Shown: piece after piece, positions 44,371-54,306 of the stretch
Numbering within the stretch: position 1 is the stretch's first letter
Layout: every line of letters starts with the position of its first letter
NCBI RefSeq assembly: GCF_030652235.1
Contig: NZ_JAUSBA010000018.1
Location: forward strand, 1-64,000
DNA length: 64,000 nt
Direction of reading: 5' to 3'
Source: Cypionkella sp.
GTDB taxonomy: Bacteria; Pseudomonadota; Alphaproteobacteria; Rhodobacterales; Rhodobacteraceae
Position numbers and translations under genes: made by a program
The notes under the pieces: model-generated
The model's input: only the letters and a program-made list of their open reading frames with translations
Databases searched by the model: none
What the model was told of the DNA's origin: nothing

Positions 44371-45294
44371 ATGCGTTATATCATATCACTTGCGCTTGCC
44401 AGTCTGCCAACGCTTGCCCTCGCCGAAGTTCCCAAAGTCGTCACCGACATCCCCCCGGTTCACGCGCTGGTAAGCCAAGTGATGGGCGGCCTCGGCACGC
44501 CCGTTTTGCTGCTGGAAAAGGGCGCGGATGAGCATGATTTCCAACTCCGCCCCAGCCAGATGCAAAGCATTGCCGACGCCGACACCGTGATCTGGATCGG
44601 CCCGGAACTGACGCCATGGCTCGACCGCGCGATGACCGACAGCAAGGCGGTGTCGCTGGCCCTGCTGGACGACAAAGGCACCGAAACCCAAGCCTATCCC
44701 GCAGCTCGGGGCGAGGAAGAGCCAGCCCATGATGATGCCGACACCACCGAAGTCGGACACAGCCACGCCCATGACAGCACCGACCCCCATGCCTGGATGA
44801 ACCCCGCCAATGCCGCGATCTGGGCCGATCTGATCGCCGCAGACCTTAGCGCGCTAGACCCCGAACACGCCACCACCTACGCTGCCAACGCCGCCGCCAC
44901 CAAAGCCCGCATCACCGCGATGGATGCCGAAATCACCGCGCAACTAATTGCAATAAAAGACAAACCTTTCGTCACCTTCCACGCCGCCTACGGTTATTTC
45001 ACCACTCATTACGGCCTCGCCCATCACGGATCACTCGCAATGGGCGATGCCACCACGCCCGGTGCCGCCAAACTGACCGAGTTGCAAGCCGAGCTGAAAT
45101 CCGGCGCCTACACCTGCGCCTTCCCCGAAGTGCAACACGACCCCGCGATGCTGACGCAACTGATGCAGGGCACCGCCACCAAACTGGGCGCAGCCCTCGA
45201 TCCCGTCGGCTCCTCGCTGCCATTTGGTCCCGATGCCTATGACACCCTGATGCGCAGCATTGCCAAAACTCTGACCGATTGCCTGAACGGCTGA
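44371..45294 (+). CDS. znuA: Zinc ABC transporter substrate-binding protein
   Basis: A 307-residue periplasmic zinc binder. The signal peptide is MRYIISLALASLPTLALA, the mature chain starts EVPKVVTDIPPVHALV, and metal ligands are in EHDFQLRP (His), DPHAWMNP (His), FVTFHAAYGYF (His) and the C-terminal region. Between them is a loop rich in His/Asp/Glu (HDDADTTEVGHSHAHDS), characteristic of zinc rather than manganese binders. The start at 44371 lies 39 bases from the Zur box, so the gene is under Zur control. Confidence 0.93.
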   Translation: MRYIISLALASLPTLALAEVPKVVTDIPPVHALVSQVMGGLGTPVLLLEKGADEHDFQLRPSQMQSIADADTVIWIGPELTPWLDRAMTDSKAVSLALLDDKGTETQAYPAARGEEEPAHDDADTTEVGHSHAHDSTDPHAWMNPANAAIWADLIAADLSALDPEHATTYAANAAATKARITAMDAEITAQLIAIKDKPFVTFHAAYGYFTTHYGLAHHGSLAMGDATTPGAAKLTELQAELKSGAYTCAFPEVQHDPAMLTQLMQGTATKLGAALDPVGSSLPFGPDAYDTLMRSIAKTLTDCLNG

Positions 45295-45327
45295 AGCGCT
45301 TCGACGCACCCGCCAAACCCGCTTGAC

Positions 45328-45363
45328 CTTGCTGCGGCGATAAAGCTTCATCGCCGCAGCAAG
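45328..45363. promoter_or_regulatory. Perfect 14-bp inverted repeat before galM
   Basis: CTTGCTGCGGCGAT (45328-45341) and ATCGCCGCAGCAAG (45350-45363) are exact complements around an 8-base loop AAAGCTTC. The right arm ends immediately before cggagg, the ribosome binding site of the next gene. No T-tract. It may end the znuA transcript, act as an operator, or fold in the galM leader. Confidence 0.7.
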
Positions 45364-45373
45364 CGGAGGCAGC

Positions 45374-46324
45374 ATGGCACATTTCGGCACAACCACCACA
45401 GGCGAGGCGGTTGAGAAAATCACCCTCACCGCAGGCGATCTCACCGTCGCGATCCTGACGTGGGGTGCCGTGATCCAATCCGTCCGCCTCGCCAAAATCC
45501 CCTACGATCTTACCCTAGGCTCCGAAACCCTCACCGATTACGAAGGCTCGCTGCGCTATCACGGCTCGATCATCGCCCCGGTTGTGAACCGCCTGAGCAA
45601 TGCCCAAGCCCCGCTCTGTGACAAAACCCTGCACTTTCAACTGAATTTCAACGGCCAGCACACCTTGCACTCCGGCGATGCAGGCACCCATCTGAAGGTC
45701 TGGCAAATCGTCCACGCCACTGAAACCGAGTGTCTCCTCGCCCTCACCCTGCCCCACAACGAAGGTGGCTTCCCCGGCACCCGCCGCATCACCGCGCTGT
45801 TTCAGGTCACAGCCCCCGCCAGCCTGCGCCTGACGATCACCACCCAAACCGATGCCGACACCCTGCTGAATGCCACCAACCACAGCTATTGGAACCTTGA
45901 CGGCAGCGCAGATTTCACCGGCCACAGCCTACAGATCGCTGCCGATCACTACCTTCCCGCCAGCGATGAATTCATCCCGACCGGAGAAATCCGCCCCGCC
46001 CACGATATGTTCGATTTCCGCAAACCAAGACCCGTCGCCCCACAATCCCCTGACCTGGACAATTGCTTTTGTCTCAGCACCACGCAGCACCCCCTGCGCG
46101 ATGTCCTCACCCTGACCGGCCAATCAAACCTCAAAATGACCGTCGCCACCACCGAACCCGGCATCCAGATCTACGACTGCCGCCATGATGCCTACAAAGG
46201 CCTCGCGATTGAGGCGCAGGGCTGGCCCGATGCCCCCAACAAACCCGGCTTCCCGCCGATCACCTTGGCAAAAGGCGAAACCCTGACCCAAATCACCGAA
46301 TGGCGCTTCACACCGGGCCACTGA
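45374..46324 (+). CDS. galM: Aldose 1-epimerase (galactose mutarotase family)
   Basis: A 316-residue mutarotase-like protein. Signature elements are the NRLSNAQ segment, HTLHSG near residue 96 (general acid/base His), the NATNHSYWNL motif (second catalytic His) near 165, and the late Glu in GLAIEAQGWPDAP. It interconverts alpha and beta anomers of aldoses. It is preceded by a perfect inverted repeat next to its ribosome binding site. No sugar-specific neighbours define its substrate. Confidence 0.87.
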   Translation: MAHFGTTTTGEAVEKITLTAGDLTVAILTWGAVIQSVRLAKIPYDLTLGSETLTDYEGSLRYHGSIIAPVVNRLSNAQAPLCDKTLHFQLNFNGQHTLHSGDAGTHLKVWQIVHATETECLLALTLPHNEGGFPGTRRITALFQVTAPASLRLTITTQTDADTLLNATNHSYWNLDGSADFTGHSLQIAADHYLPASDEFIPTGEIRPAHDMFDFRKPRPVAPQSPDLDNCFCLSTTQHPLRDVLTLTGQSNLKMTVATTEPGIQIYDCRHDAYKGLAIEAQGWPDAPNKPGFPPITLAKGETLTQITEWRFTPGH

Positions 46325-46491
46325 AATCACACCGCCGGATCAACCCCCGGAACGCCGATAGCATCCACCGACGCCGCCCTTTTCCGCCAAAATACCCTCC
46401 CCCCTGACACAGGCGGCACAAAAGCCACATCCGCCCCTTCCCCTTCCCGCCGCCAAACCCTAAGCCTGTCAGCGCTAACGGGAGGGTCACG

Positions 46492-47664
46492 ATGCAGAAA
46501 ATACAAACGGCACGCTGGGCGGTGGCGGCGATGTTTGCCACCAATGGCTTCGTGATGGGCGCTTGGGCACCGCAAATCCCGCTGCTGCTGACACGGCACA
46601 ATATCACCAACACCACCCTTGGCCTGCTGATCCTTGCGCTCGGCCTGGGTGCTGTCAGCGCCATGCTGTTCGCCGGTCGCCTGATCCAAAGCCATGGCTC
46701 GCGCCGCATCGCCCGCGCCTTTGGCCTTGCCACCGCCCCCGCCCTGCCGCTGGTGGTCTTTGCCCCCGACCTCTGGCTGCTGACCCCGGCGATGGCGCTG
46801 ATGGGTGCGCTGATCGGCTGCATGGATGTGGCGATAAACGCCAACGCGATCGAGGTCGAACGCCGCATGGGTCGCGCCATAATGTCCTCCAGCCACGGGT
46901 TCTGGAGCCTTGGCGGCTTCATCGGCGGCTTTGCGGGCAGCTATGTCGCGGCCCTTTTGGGGGCCGAGACCCAGGCCCTGATCGTGGCCTGCATCGCCCT
47001 GCTGACCGTGCTGCTGGCAGGCCCGCACCTGATCGCCGACGCGCCGCATCCCAGCGCTGAAAAGCCCGTGCCCCACGCATTGTTCCCGCGTGACGCTTCG
47101 CTCTGGATTCTGGGCTTTATGGCGCTGTTCTGCATGGTCCCCGAAGGCGCGGTGCTGGATTGGGCGGCGATCTACCTCAGCCGCGAACTGGGGTCCGATT
47201 TGTTCCGCGCAGGTCTCGGCTTTGCCGGTTTCGCGGGCGCTATGGCAGTGATGCGCTTTGCAGGCGACCGTTTGCGCAACCGCTTCGGAGCCGTGAAAAC
47301 CCTGCAAATCTCTGGCATTATCTCAGCCGCAGGCCTGATGGGCGGTGCATTGGCCCCGAATGACATCACAGCCATCGCCAGCTTCACCTTCGCAGGTCTG
47401 GGCGTCGCCAACATGGTGCCGATCCTGTTTTCCGCCGCAGGCAACCACCCCGGCATGGCCGCAGGCGCTGCAATTTCCACCGTCACCATGGTCGGCTATG
47501 CAGGCATATTGGTGGCTCCGTCCAGCATCGGCTTCATCGCCGATCACATCGGCTTTCGCGCCACCTATGCCGCCCTCGCCGTGGTGCTTCTGATCGTCAC
47601 AGCACTTGCGCCAAGGGTGAAAGCCGCTGACGGGGTGAGGACCACAGGTTTGGCTGGTCAGTGA
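46492..47664 (+). CDS. MFS transporter
   Basis: A 390-residue major facilitator protein with twelve predicted helices. The N-terminal ATNGFVMGAWAPQIPLLL segment and the first-loop FAGRLIQSHGSRRIAR (MFS loop 2-3 pattern) resemble YbjJ-like sugar/drug exporters. The substrate cannot be predicted. It stands alone, 167 bases after galM. Confidence 0.85.
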   Translation: MQKIQTARWAVAAMFATNGFVMGAWAPQIPLLLTRHNITNTTLGLLILALGLGAVSAMLFAGRLIQSHGSRRIARAFGLATAPALPLVVFAPDLWLLTPAMALMGALIGCMDVAINANAIEVERRMGRAIMSSSHGFWSLGGFIGGFAGSYVAALLGAETQALIVACIALLTVLLAGPHLIADAPHPSAEKPVPHALFPRDASLWILGFMALFCMVPEGAVLDWAAIYLSRELGSDLFRAGLGFAGFAGAMAVMRFAGDRLRNRFGAVKTLQISGIISAAGLMGGALAPNDITAIASFTFAGLGVANMVPILFSAAGNHPGMAAGAAISTVTMVGYAGILVAPSSIGFIADHIGFRATYAALAVVLLIVTALAPRVKAADGVRTTGLAGQ

Positions 47665-47787
47665 TCTGCGGGGCGTTACTGGCCCGAAAAAGTCTTCCCC
47701 GCGGGGAATCACTTGTGTAAAATGCCTAATTCTGCGGCTATTTCCACAATATGTTGTAGACGATCGAGAATATTCTGGTGCAGCGGG

Positions 47788-48348
47788 TCAAGTGGCCACT
47801 TGCGTCAAAATCTCATTCACCGAGGCGATATGCGCGCATTCGCCCTCCAGATTGGCCAAGGTCAGCGCCAGCACATCGCCCGCCGCCATCTCGCGGCCAT
47901 CGCGCAGACGCTGGCGGAAGTTGATCAAAGCATCGCCCACCACCGTGGTGGCATAGCCCAAATTCCCCGCCATCCGCGCGGTTGAATCCACGCAGTAATT
48001 CGCAGCGCCACCGACAATCACCAAGCCGGTGATGCCTTCGGCGGTCAGGTGATCGGCCAAACCGGTGCCAATGAACCCCGACGAGCCGTGCTTTATAAAC
48101 ACCGCTTCACCCGGCAGCGGAGCAGCGAAAGGCTGCACCGCCGATCCCGGTTGACCCGCGTGAAAGCTGTCTTCGGGGTTCGGGTCATTGTGATGCACAT
48201 GCAGCACCGGCAAACCCTTGTCACGAAACGCTTTCAGAACCTTGGCAATGCTGGTGTCGGCGTCAGGGTTGCCCCAAACCATACCGCGATCACGCCGCGT
48301 GACGAAATCCATCTGCACGTCGATCACCAGCAAAGCCGTTGACATCAT
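47788..48348 (-). CDS. Isochorismatase-family cysteine hydrolase
   Basis: A 186-residue hydrolase. The catalytic triad is visible: Asp in LLVIDVQMDF (near residue 9), Lys in FIKHGSSGFIG and Cys in GAANYCVDSTARMAGNLGY. Family members split amides such as nicotinamide, ureidoacrylate or biuret. The start overlaps the stop of the DUF1993 gene (TAATGATG), with ATGs at 48348 and 48345 both possible, so the two are probably co-expressed. Confidence 0.87.
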   Translation of the reverse strand: MMSTALLVIDVQMDFVTRRDRGMVWGNPDADTSIAKVLKAFRDKGLPVLHVHHNDPNPEDSFHAGQPGSAVQPFAAPLPGEAVFIKHGSSGFIGTGLADHLTAEGITGLVIVGGAANYCVDSTARMAGNLGYATTVVGDALINFRQRLRDGREMAAGDVLALTLANLEGECAHIASVNEILTQVAT

Positions 48349-48836
48349 TACGCCCCCAAAAAGTCGGTCTTACCCACCTCAACGCCATTGGCGCGCAGGA
48401 TGTTATAGGCCGTCGTCATGTGGAAATAGAAATTCGGCACCGCATAGCCGTGGTAGTACTGCGCCGCCGCAAACGACAATTCGCGAGGCCCCGCCTTCAC
48501 CGCGATGGTGCGCGCCTCGGCGCCGTCAAACGCATCCGCCGGGATGGTGGCAAGGAACGCAATCGTCTTGGCGATGCGCTCTTTCAACTCGGCCAAGGTG
48601 GTTTCGGTATCGGCAAAGCTCGGCACCTCCAGCCCCGCCAATCGGGCAGGCGCGCCTTTGGCATGATCGCAAGCAATCGTCACCTGCCGCCACAGTGGCA
48701 ACATATCCGCGATCAGCCGCAGTTGCGGGATCACCTCGGGCTTCAACTTTTTAGCCTCTGCAAAGGCTTCGGCCTTATCAAGGATCTTCGACAAAGCGGT
48801 CAGCGAATGGGTGAAGAACGGGACTGGATTTTGCAT
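48348..48836 (-). CDS. DUF1993 family protein
   Basis: A 162-residue protein of the DUF1993 family (DinB-like helical bundle). FFTHSLTALSKILDKAEAFA at the N-terminus and NFYFHMTTAYNILRANGVEVGK at the C-terminus identify it. Biochemical role unknown. It overlaps the isochorismatase-like gene downstream. Confidence 0.85.
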   Translation of the reverse strand: MQNPVPFFTHSLTALSKILDKAEAFAEAKKLKPEVIPQLRLIADMLPLWRQVTIACDHAKGAPARLAGLEVPSFADTETTLAELKERIAKTIAFLATIPADAFDGAEARTIAVKAGPRELSFAAAQYYHGYAVPNFYFHMTTAYNILRANGVEVGKTDFLGA

Positions 48837-49013
48837 CAGTGCGGCCTTTCAGGCGATGTTTTCTGGCCGATAGATGGCCGCACAAACCCCGAAGATGCAA
48901 GGGGGACAATCGCCCGATCAAAACCAGCCCAGATCAACAAACCTTCATCTGGGCTGGATAAGCCATTGATTCTTATACCGCTGCTTCAGTGCCCAGCGCG
49001 GACAGCAGCACGC

Positions 49014-49940
49014 TCAAACCCCCAAACACCAGCGCATCACCGCCTTTTGAGCATGCAGCCGGTTCTCAGCCTCATCAAAGATCACCGAATGCGGCCCGTC
49101 CATCACCGCAGACGTCGCCTCATCATTGCGGTGTGCAGGCAGGCAATGCATGAACAAGGCATCCGGCTTGGCGCGCGCCATCAAAGCCTCGTTGACCTGA
49201 TAGGACCGCAACTGATTGTGCCGCCGTTCTTTTGCAGACTCGGGGTCGTGCATCGACACCCAAGTATCAGTCACCACCAAATCCGCCCCGGTGACCGCCT
49301 TCGCCGGATCGCGCTCAATCGTCACCCGACTGCCCTTTTCGCGCGCAAACCCGATGAACTTACCCTCCGGCTCCAAGGTTTCCGGCCCGGTAAAGGTGAA
49401 ATCAAAACCAAACTGCCCCGCCGCATGCAGGAAGCTGCCGCAGACGTTGTTGCCGTCGCCCGCCCAAACCACCTTTTTACCCGCAATCGGGCCGCGATGT
49501 TCTTCATAGGTCATCACATCCGCCATGATCTGACAGGGATGCGTGCGGTTGGTCAGCCCATTGATCACCGGCACCGTGGCGTGCTCGGCCATCTCAAGCA
49601 GCGTCGCCTCTTCAAACGTGCGGATCATGATCAGATCGACATAACGCGACAAAACCCGCGCGGTATCGGCAATCGTCTCGCCATGGCCCAACTGCATTTC
49701 CTTACCGGACAGCACCATGGTCTGCCCGCCCAACTGCCGCACGCCCACGTCAAACGACACACGGGTGCGGGTGGAAGGTTTCTCAAAAATCAGCGCCACC
49801 ATCCGCCCCGCCAAGGGCTGGTCATCATCCGGCGTGCCCTTGGGGCGGTTGTTGCGCGCGGTCTTCATCGCCAGCGCCGAGTTGATCATCGCCCGCAAAT
49901 CGCTGGCGTCAGTTTTGTGGATATCGAGGAAATGTTTCAT
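49014..49940 (-). CDS. argF: Ornithine carbamoyltransferase
   Basis: A 308-residue enzyme that makes citrulline from ornithine and carbamoyl phosphate in arginine synthesis. The carbamoyl-phosphate loop [12 protein letters not shown] and the [17 protein letters not shown] motif (HPCQ) are intact, as is the late MHCLPAHR ornithine motif. It follows argD on the same strand with 146 bases between them that contain a dispersed repeat. Confidence 0.95.
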   Translation of the reverse strand: MKHFLDIHKTDASDLRAMINSALAMKTARNNRPKGTPDDDQPLAGRMVALIFEKPSTRTRVSFDVGVRQLGGQTMVLSGKEMQLGHGETIADTARVLSRYVDLIMIRTFEEATLLEMAEHATVPVINGLTNRTHPCQIMADVMTYEEHRGPIAGKKVVWAGDGNNVCGSFLHAAGQFGFDFTFTGPETLEPEGKFIGFAREKGSRVTIERDPAKAVTGADLVVTDTWVSMHDPESAKERRHNQLRSYQVNEALMARAKPDALFMHCLPAHRNDEATSAVMDGPHSVIFDEAENRLHAQKAVMRWCLGV

Positions 49941-49966
49941 AAAGCGTCTCTTGTTGATGAGAGATT

Positions 49967-50010
49967 GGGGGTTTTACACCCCCAAACCCCATAGGATATT
50001 TGAGCAGAGA
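49967..50010 (-). repeat. Dispersed hairpin repeat, inverted copy between argD and argF
   Basis: On the minus strand tctctgctcaaatatcctat is followed by ggggtttgggggtgtaaaac and cccc, the same plan as copies 1 and 2 (AAATAyyC, then ggggtttgggggtgt and a C-rich arm). It may attenuate argF relative to argD. Confidence 0.6.
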
Positions 50011-50086
50011 GGATGACCAAAAGGTCAGCAAAATACTCGTCGGGACGCACAATGGGCCGCCTCGGCGCTGGGGTGGATCAGTCGCA

Positions 50087-51262
50087 TTATGCCGCCTCAA
50101 TCCGAAGCGCGGTGCGATCCAGCCGCGCCAAAGCTTCCGTTATATCGGCATCGGGGATGTTCAAAGCAGGCAGCAACCGCAGCACGTTATCCGCCGCAGG
50201 CACGGTCAACAGGTGTTCGGCATATGCCGCCTTCACCACATCCGTGGTCGCAGCCTTGCACTTCAGCCCCAGAATAAGCCCTTGGCCGCGCACCGCCTCA
50301 AACACGGTTGGGTGTGAGGCGACCAGGCCCTCTAGCCCCTGCCGGAACTGCGCCGCTTTGCGCGACACCGCATCCAGGAAGGCATCATCAGCGACAATCT
50401 CCATCACTTTCGCGCCCACAGCACAGCCCAATGGATTGCCGCCATAGGTCGAGCCATGCGTGCCTGCGACCATGCCACTGGCCGCGTTTTCGGTCGCCAG
50501 CACCGCGCCCAGTGGAAAGCCGCCGCCGATGCCCTTGGCGACCATCATGATATCGGGGTAAACCCCCGCCCATTCATGCGCGAACAGCTTGCCAGTTCGC
50601 CCGACGCCACATTGCACCTCGTCGAAAATCAGCAAAGTGCCGGTTTCATCGCACAGATCGCGCAGGCCCTTCAGGCATTGATCCGGCACCACCCGGATGC
50701 CGCCTTCGCCCTGCACCGGCTCGATAATCACCGCACAGGTGCGGGTGCTGATCGCCGCGCGGATCGCATCGTGATCGCCCCATTTCAACTGCTTGAAGCC
50801 GGGCATCAGCGGGCCAAAGCCCTTGACCATCTTTTCCGATCCCGCCGCCGCAATCGCCCCGGTAGAGCGGCCATGGAAGGCACCCTCAAACGCGATAATC
50901 TCAACCCGGTCGGCCATATCATTGTCATAATGGTATTTCCGGGCCATTTTGATCGCCAATTCGCAGGCTTCTGTGCCGGAATTGGTGAAAAACACCGTAT
51001 CGGCAAAGGTCTTGTCCACCAGCATCTGCGCCAGCTTTTCCTGCTGCGGGATGCGATACAGGTTCGAGACATGCCACAACTGGCCTGCCTGCTCGGTCAA
51101 CGCCGCAACAAGCGCCGGATTGGCATGGCCCAACGCGTTCACCGCAATGCCTGCGCCCAAATCCAGATATCGGCTGCCATCCTCTGCGGTCAGCCAAGAG
51201 CCTTCGCCTTTGACAAAAGCCATCGGCGCGCGGTTGTAGGTGGGCAAAACTGCGGTGATCAT
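50087..51262 (-). CDS. argD: Acetylornithine aminotransferase
   Basis: A 391-residue PLP-dependent class III aminotransferase in arginine synthesis. GSTYGGNPLGCAVG, LLIFDEVQCGVGRTGKLFAHE (PLP Asp) and MVAKGIGGGFPLGAVLA (PLP Lys) are intact. The order argD-argF on one strand is common in Rhodobacteraceae. Succinyldiaminopimelate aminotransferase activity is also usual for the family. Confidence 0.95.
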   Translation of the reverse strand: MITAVLPTYNRAPMAFVKGEGSWLTAEDGSRYLDLGAGIAVNALGHANPALVAALTEQAGQLWHVSNLYRIPQQEKLAQMLVDKTFADTVFFTNSGTEACELAIKMARKYHYDNDMADRVEIIAFEGAFHGRSTGAIAAAGSEKMVKGFGPLMPGFKQLKWGDHDAIRAAISTRTCAVIIEPVQGEGGIRVVPDQCLKGLRDLCDETGTLLIFDEVQCGVGRTGKLFAHEWAGVYPDIMMVAKGIGGGFPLGAVLATENAASGMVAGTHGSTYGGNPLGCAVGAKVMEIVADDAFLDAVSRKAAQFRQGLEGLVASHPTVFEAVRGQGLILGLKCKAATTDVVKAAYAEHLLTVPAADNVLRLLPALNIPDADITEALARLDRTALRIEAA

Positions 51263-51470
51263 GGGCGGGGCCTTTCACGGGAAAGCCTAGGCGTAGCCAA
51301 GGAGTGTAGGGGAAGTCAACGGAGGGCAGCCCATTTCGCCGGGCCAAAGCGGATCAAACGTCTGCGCTTTTCAGCGCAGGCGTCGGGGACGGGCGAAACA
51401 GGCGGTCCGGGTGATCATAGGATTTGGATAGCGGATGCACTGCGGCCTGTAAATGTTTTTTCGCGCGCGC

Positions 51471-52805
51471 TTAAATCAACCGCCGCGCCAACTGGTTCTG
51501 CCGCGCGATCACCTTGGCCAAATCAATCGTCACCATCTGGCCACCGCGCACCACCGCACGGCCCTCGACGAACAAATCCCGCACCTTTGATGGTCCACAA
51601 AGAAGCAAACTCGCCACAGGATCCCAAGACCCCGCCGCCTCAATCCCCGACACATCCCAGATCGCAATATCGGCGCGTTTGCCGACCTCCAACGCGCCGC
51701 AATCCCCGCGCCCCAGCACGCCCGCCCCCCCCAAAGTGGCAATCTCCAACGCCTCGCGCGCCGCCATCGCATCGGCCCCGCGCGACACCCTTTGCAACAG
51801 TAACGCCTGCCGCGCCTCCAGAATCAAATTCCCCGCGTCATTGCTGGCCGAACCATCCACCCCCAGCCCGACCTTCACGCCCCGATCCCGCATCGCCCGA
51901 ACCGGCGCAATCCCCGACCCCAAGCGACAATTCGAACACGGGCAATGCGCCACCCCGGTGCCCGAGCGCGCAAACAAATCAATCTCAGCCGCATCCAGCT
52001 TCACACAATGCGCGTGCCAGACATCATCCCCGGTCCAGCCCAAATCCTCGGCATATTGCCCTGGGCGGCAGCCGAATTTCGCCAGCGAATAGGCGATATC
52101 TTCGTCATTCTCGGCCAGATGGGTGTGCAACATCACGCCCTTGTCCCGTGCCAACACCGCTGCCTCGCGCATCAAATCGCGACTGACGGAAAACGGCGAA
52201 CAAGGCGCTATTCCCACCCGCAGCATCGAACCCTCACCCGCATCATGGAAACGATCCACCACCCGGATGCAATCCTCAAGGATCAAAGCCTCGCGCTCCA
52301 CCAACGCATCCGGCGGCAACCCGCCATCGCTCACCCCAATGCTCATCGCGCCGCGGGTGGGGTGAAACCGCAAGCCCACCTCGCCCGCCGCCGCAATCGT
52401 ATCATCCAACCGCGACCCATTCGGGAACAGATAAAGATGATCCGACGTCAGCGAACAGCCCGACAGTGCCAGTTCCGCCAAGCCCACCTGTGCCGAGATA
52501 AACATCTCCTCCGGCCCAAACTTTGCCCAAATCGGATACAACGTCTGCAACCAGCCAAACAGCAGCGCGTCCTGCCCCCCCGGCACCGCCCGCGTCAGGG
52601 TCTGATACAGATGATGATGGGTGTTGACCAAACCCGGCGTCACCACGCAACCCCGCGCCTCCACCACCGCGCCCGAGGTGACAAGCCCCTGCCCGACCGC
52701 CGCAATCAGCCCACCGCGCAGCAACACATCGCCGCCCGCAATCTCGCGGCGCGCGCCATCCATCGTCACCACAACATCGGCGTTCTTGATCAGAATTTCG
52801 GACAT
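51471..52805 (-). CDS. 8-oxoguanine deaminase-like amidohydrolase
   Basis: A 444-residue metal-dependent deaminase of the ATZ/TRZ group. GLVNTHHHLYQTLTRAVPGG (first HxH) followed by LFGWLQTLYPIWAKF matches 8-oxoguanine deaminases; HTHLAENDEDI, HAHCVKLDAAEI and GLGVDGSASND carry the remaining metal and proton-shuttle residues. The enzyme would convert 8-oxoguanine to urate, a third purine-deaminating gene in this window. The start at 52805 (MSEILIKNADVVV) is chosen over an upstream ATG that adds an unrelated 37 residues. Confidence 0.82.
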   Translation of the reverse strand: MSEILIKNADVVVTMDGARREIAGGDVLLRGGLIAAVGQGLVTSGAVVEARGCVVTPGLVNTHHHLYQTLTRAVPGGQDALLFGWLQTLYPIWAKFGPEEMFISAQVGLAELALSGCSLTSDHLYLFPNGSRLDDTIAAAGEVGLRFHPTRGAMSIGVSDGGLPPDALVEREALILEDCIRVVDRFHDAGEGSMLRVGIAPCSPFSVSRDLMREAAVLARDKGVMLHTHLAENDEDIAYSLAKFGCRPGQYAEDLGWTGDDVWHAHCVKLDAAEIDLFARSGTGVAHCPCSNCRLGSGIAPVRAMRDRGVKVGLGVDGSASNDAGNLILEARQALLLQRVSRGADAMAAREALEIATLGGAGVLGRGDCGALEVGKRADIAIWDVSGIEAAGSWDPVASLLLCGPSKVRDLFVEGRAVVRGGQMVTIDLAKVIARQNQLARRLI

Positions 52806-52915
52806 GATTTCCCCTGAATACCACCCCCTTCGGTGGATCAGGGAAGCGCGACAGAAGGGGGAGCTAAGGACTCGCGCGGGTAAACTTAGCAAAGCCTTGC
52901 CCAGCCGCCAAGCCA

Positions 52916-52979
52916 TTTCACATTGGTAAAAATACTCTCCGGGGTGAGGCCGCAGGCCGAGGGGGCAGACCGCCCCCCA
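52916..52979 (+). repeat. Dispersed hairpin repeat, divergent copy 3
   Basis: tttcacattggtaaaaatac then tctccggggtgaggccgcag and a G/C-rich arm pair (gggggcagaccgcccccc). The first 20 bases match copies 1 and 2 almost exactly. Confidence 0.65.
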
Positions 52980-52999
52980 CGATCTCTTTCAAAAATCGG

Positions 53000-53800
53000 C
53001 TACGCGTTCAAGAAAGCCAAAGCCTCGGCGTGAATCGCCGCATTCGCCGCGGCCAACACCTGACCACCCTCCAGACAAGGCCGCCCCGACCAATCGGTGA
53101 CAATCCCGCCCGCCGCTTCAATCACCGCGATCGGCGCCTGCACGTCATAGGCCTGCAAACCCGCCTCAATCACCAAATCAATCTGCCCGGCAGCGACCAG
53201 CCCGTAAGCGTAGCAATCCATGCCATAGCGCACCAGTTTTGCCTGCGGTGCCACGCGCCGGAATGCCGCGCCCTCCTCGGCAGTGCCCACTTCCGGGAAA
53301 GTCGAGAACAAAATCGCCTCCGACAACGGCCGCGCCGCCCGCGTGCGCAAAACCTTGCGCCCCATCGGCCCGTTCACTTCCGCGCGCCCCAAACCACCTT
53401 CAAACCGTTCACCAATATAGGGCTGGTCGATCACGCCATAAATCACGCCGGAAGCGTCACGAACCGAGATCAGCACCCCCCAGGTCGGCGTGCCCGACAA
53501 ATATCCGCGCGTGCCGTCAATCGGGTCCAACACCCAGGTCAGCCCCGAAGACCCAACCACCGGTGCGAATTCCTCACCCAATATCCCATCCAAAGGCCGA
53601 TGCGCGGCGAGGATCTCCCGCATCCGCTGCTCCGACAAGCGATCCGCCACCGTCACCGGATCAAACCGCGCCGCTTCTTTGTTATCTGCCGTCAGACCAT
53701 CGCTGCGAAAATGCTGCAAGGTCGCCACGCGCGCCGCATCCGCCAGCCGCGCCGCCGTGCGGATGATATCTTGCGCTTCAGTGTCAGAAAATTTCGTCAT
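53000..53800 (-). CDS. hisN: Inositol monophosphatase-family phosphatase (histidinol-phosphatase-like)
   Basis: A 266-residue Mg2+-dependent phosphatase. The metal-binding motifs are GEEFAPVVG, VLDPIDGTRGYLSG and the late YDVQAPIAVIEAAGGIVTDW. Alphaproteobacteria commonly use this family as histidinol-phosphatase (HisN), and the DPIDGTRGYLSGTPTWG sequence favours that over inositol monophosphatase. The start at 53800 (MTKFSDTEAQ) is preferred; upstream ATGs add a non-homologous leader. It is separated from the his genes at 15536-18917. Confidence 0.8.
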   Translation of the reverse strand: MTKFSDTEAQDIIRTAARLADAARVATLQHFRSDGLTADNKEAARFDPVTVADRLSEQRMREILAAHRPLDGILGEEFAPVVGSSGLTWVLDPIDGTRGYLSGTPTWGVLISVRDASGVIYGVIDQPYIGERFEGGLGRAEVNGPMGRKVLRTRAARPLSEAILFSTFPEVGTAEEGAAFRRVAPQAKLVRYGMDCYAYGLVAAGQIDLVIEAGLQAYDVQAPIAVIEAAGGIVTDWSGRPCLEGGQVLAAANAAIHAEALAFLNA

Positions 53801-53946
53801 GTTTCGCCCCATTACCGGGGCCAAAAAACGCCCGTCGCCCGTAAGTGTCTTGCCTTGGCTAAGCACTTGCAGGCAAGCGGTCAAGCTTTGTAACCAGCGC
53901 AATTGGGGGCAATGCACGCCGGGTTACAAAGCTATGTGCCCAGCGA

Positions 53947-54306
53947 TTAAGCCGCTTCACTCAATACGCGTGCCAGATCGAACAGCCGGCGCCGCTGTGC
54001 TTCGGGGATCGCGTAATAAGACCGCACCAGTTCCAGCGCTTCTTTATCCGCCATCAAGTCATGCCCGGCTGCTGCGGCTTGTGCGCCATCGGCCAGACCT
54101 TCAAAGAAGAAGGCAATCGTCACCCCAAGCGTTTCTGCAACATCCCACAGCCGCGAGGCAGAAACCCGGTTCATCCCGGTCTCATACTTTTGGATCTGCT
54201 GGAACTTGATACCCACCTTATCCGCAAGCTGTTGCTGCGTCATACCGATCATCCACCGGCGATGGCGGATGCGCTTGCCGACATGAGCGTCAACGGGGTG
54301 TTTCAT
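53947..54306 (-). CDS. XRE-family regulator (PraR/PhrR-like)
   Basis: A 119-residue DNA-binding protein. The Cro/C1-type HTH spans about residues 9-63 (VGKRIRHRRWMIGMTQQQLA; FQQIQKYETGMNRVSASRL), as in the rhizobial PraR/PhrR group. The C-terminal half is a helical region of unknown role. The ATG at 54306 has gtggag 7 bases upstream and is preferred to a TTG at 54324. The upstream AT-rich region contains several TTGCA repeats, candidates for autoregulation. Confidence 0.85.
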   Translation of the reverse strand: MKHPVDAHVGKRIRHRRWMIGMTQQQLADKVGIKFQQIQKYETGMNRVSASRLWDVAETLGVTIAFFFEGLADGAQAAAAGHDLMADKEALELVRSYYAIPEAQRRRLFDLARVLSEAA

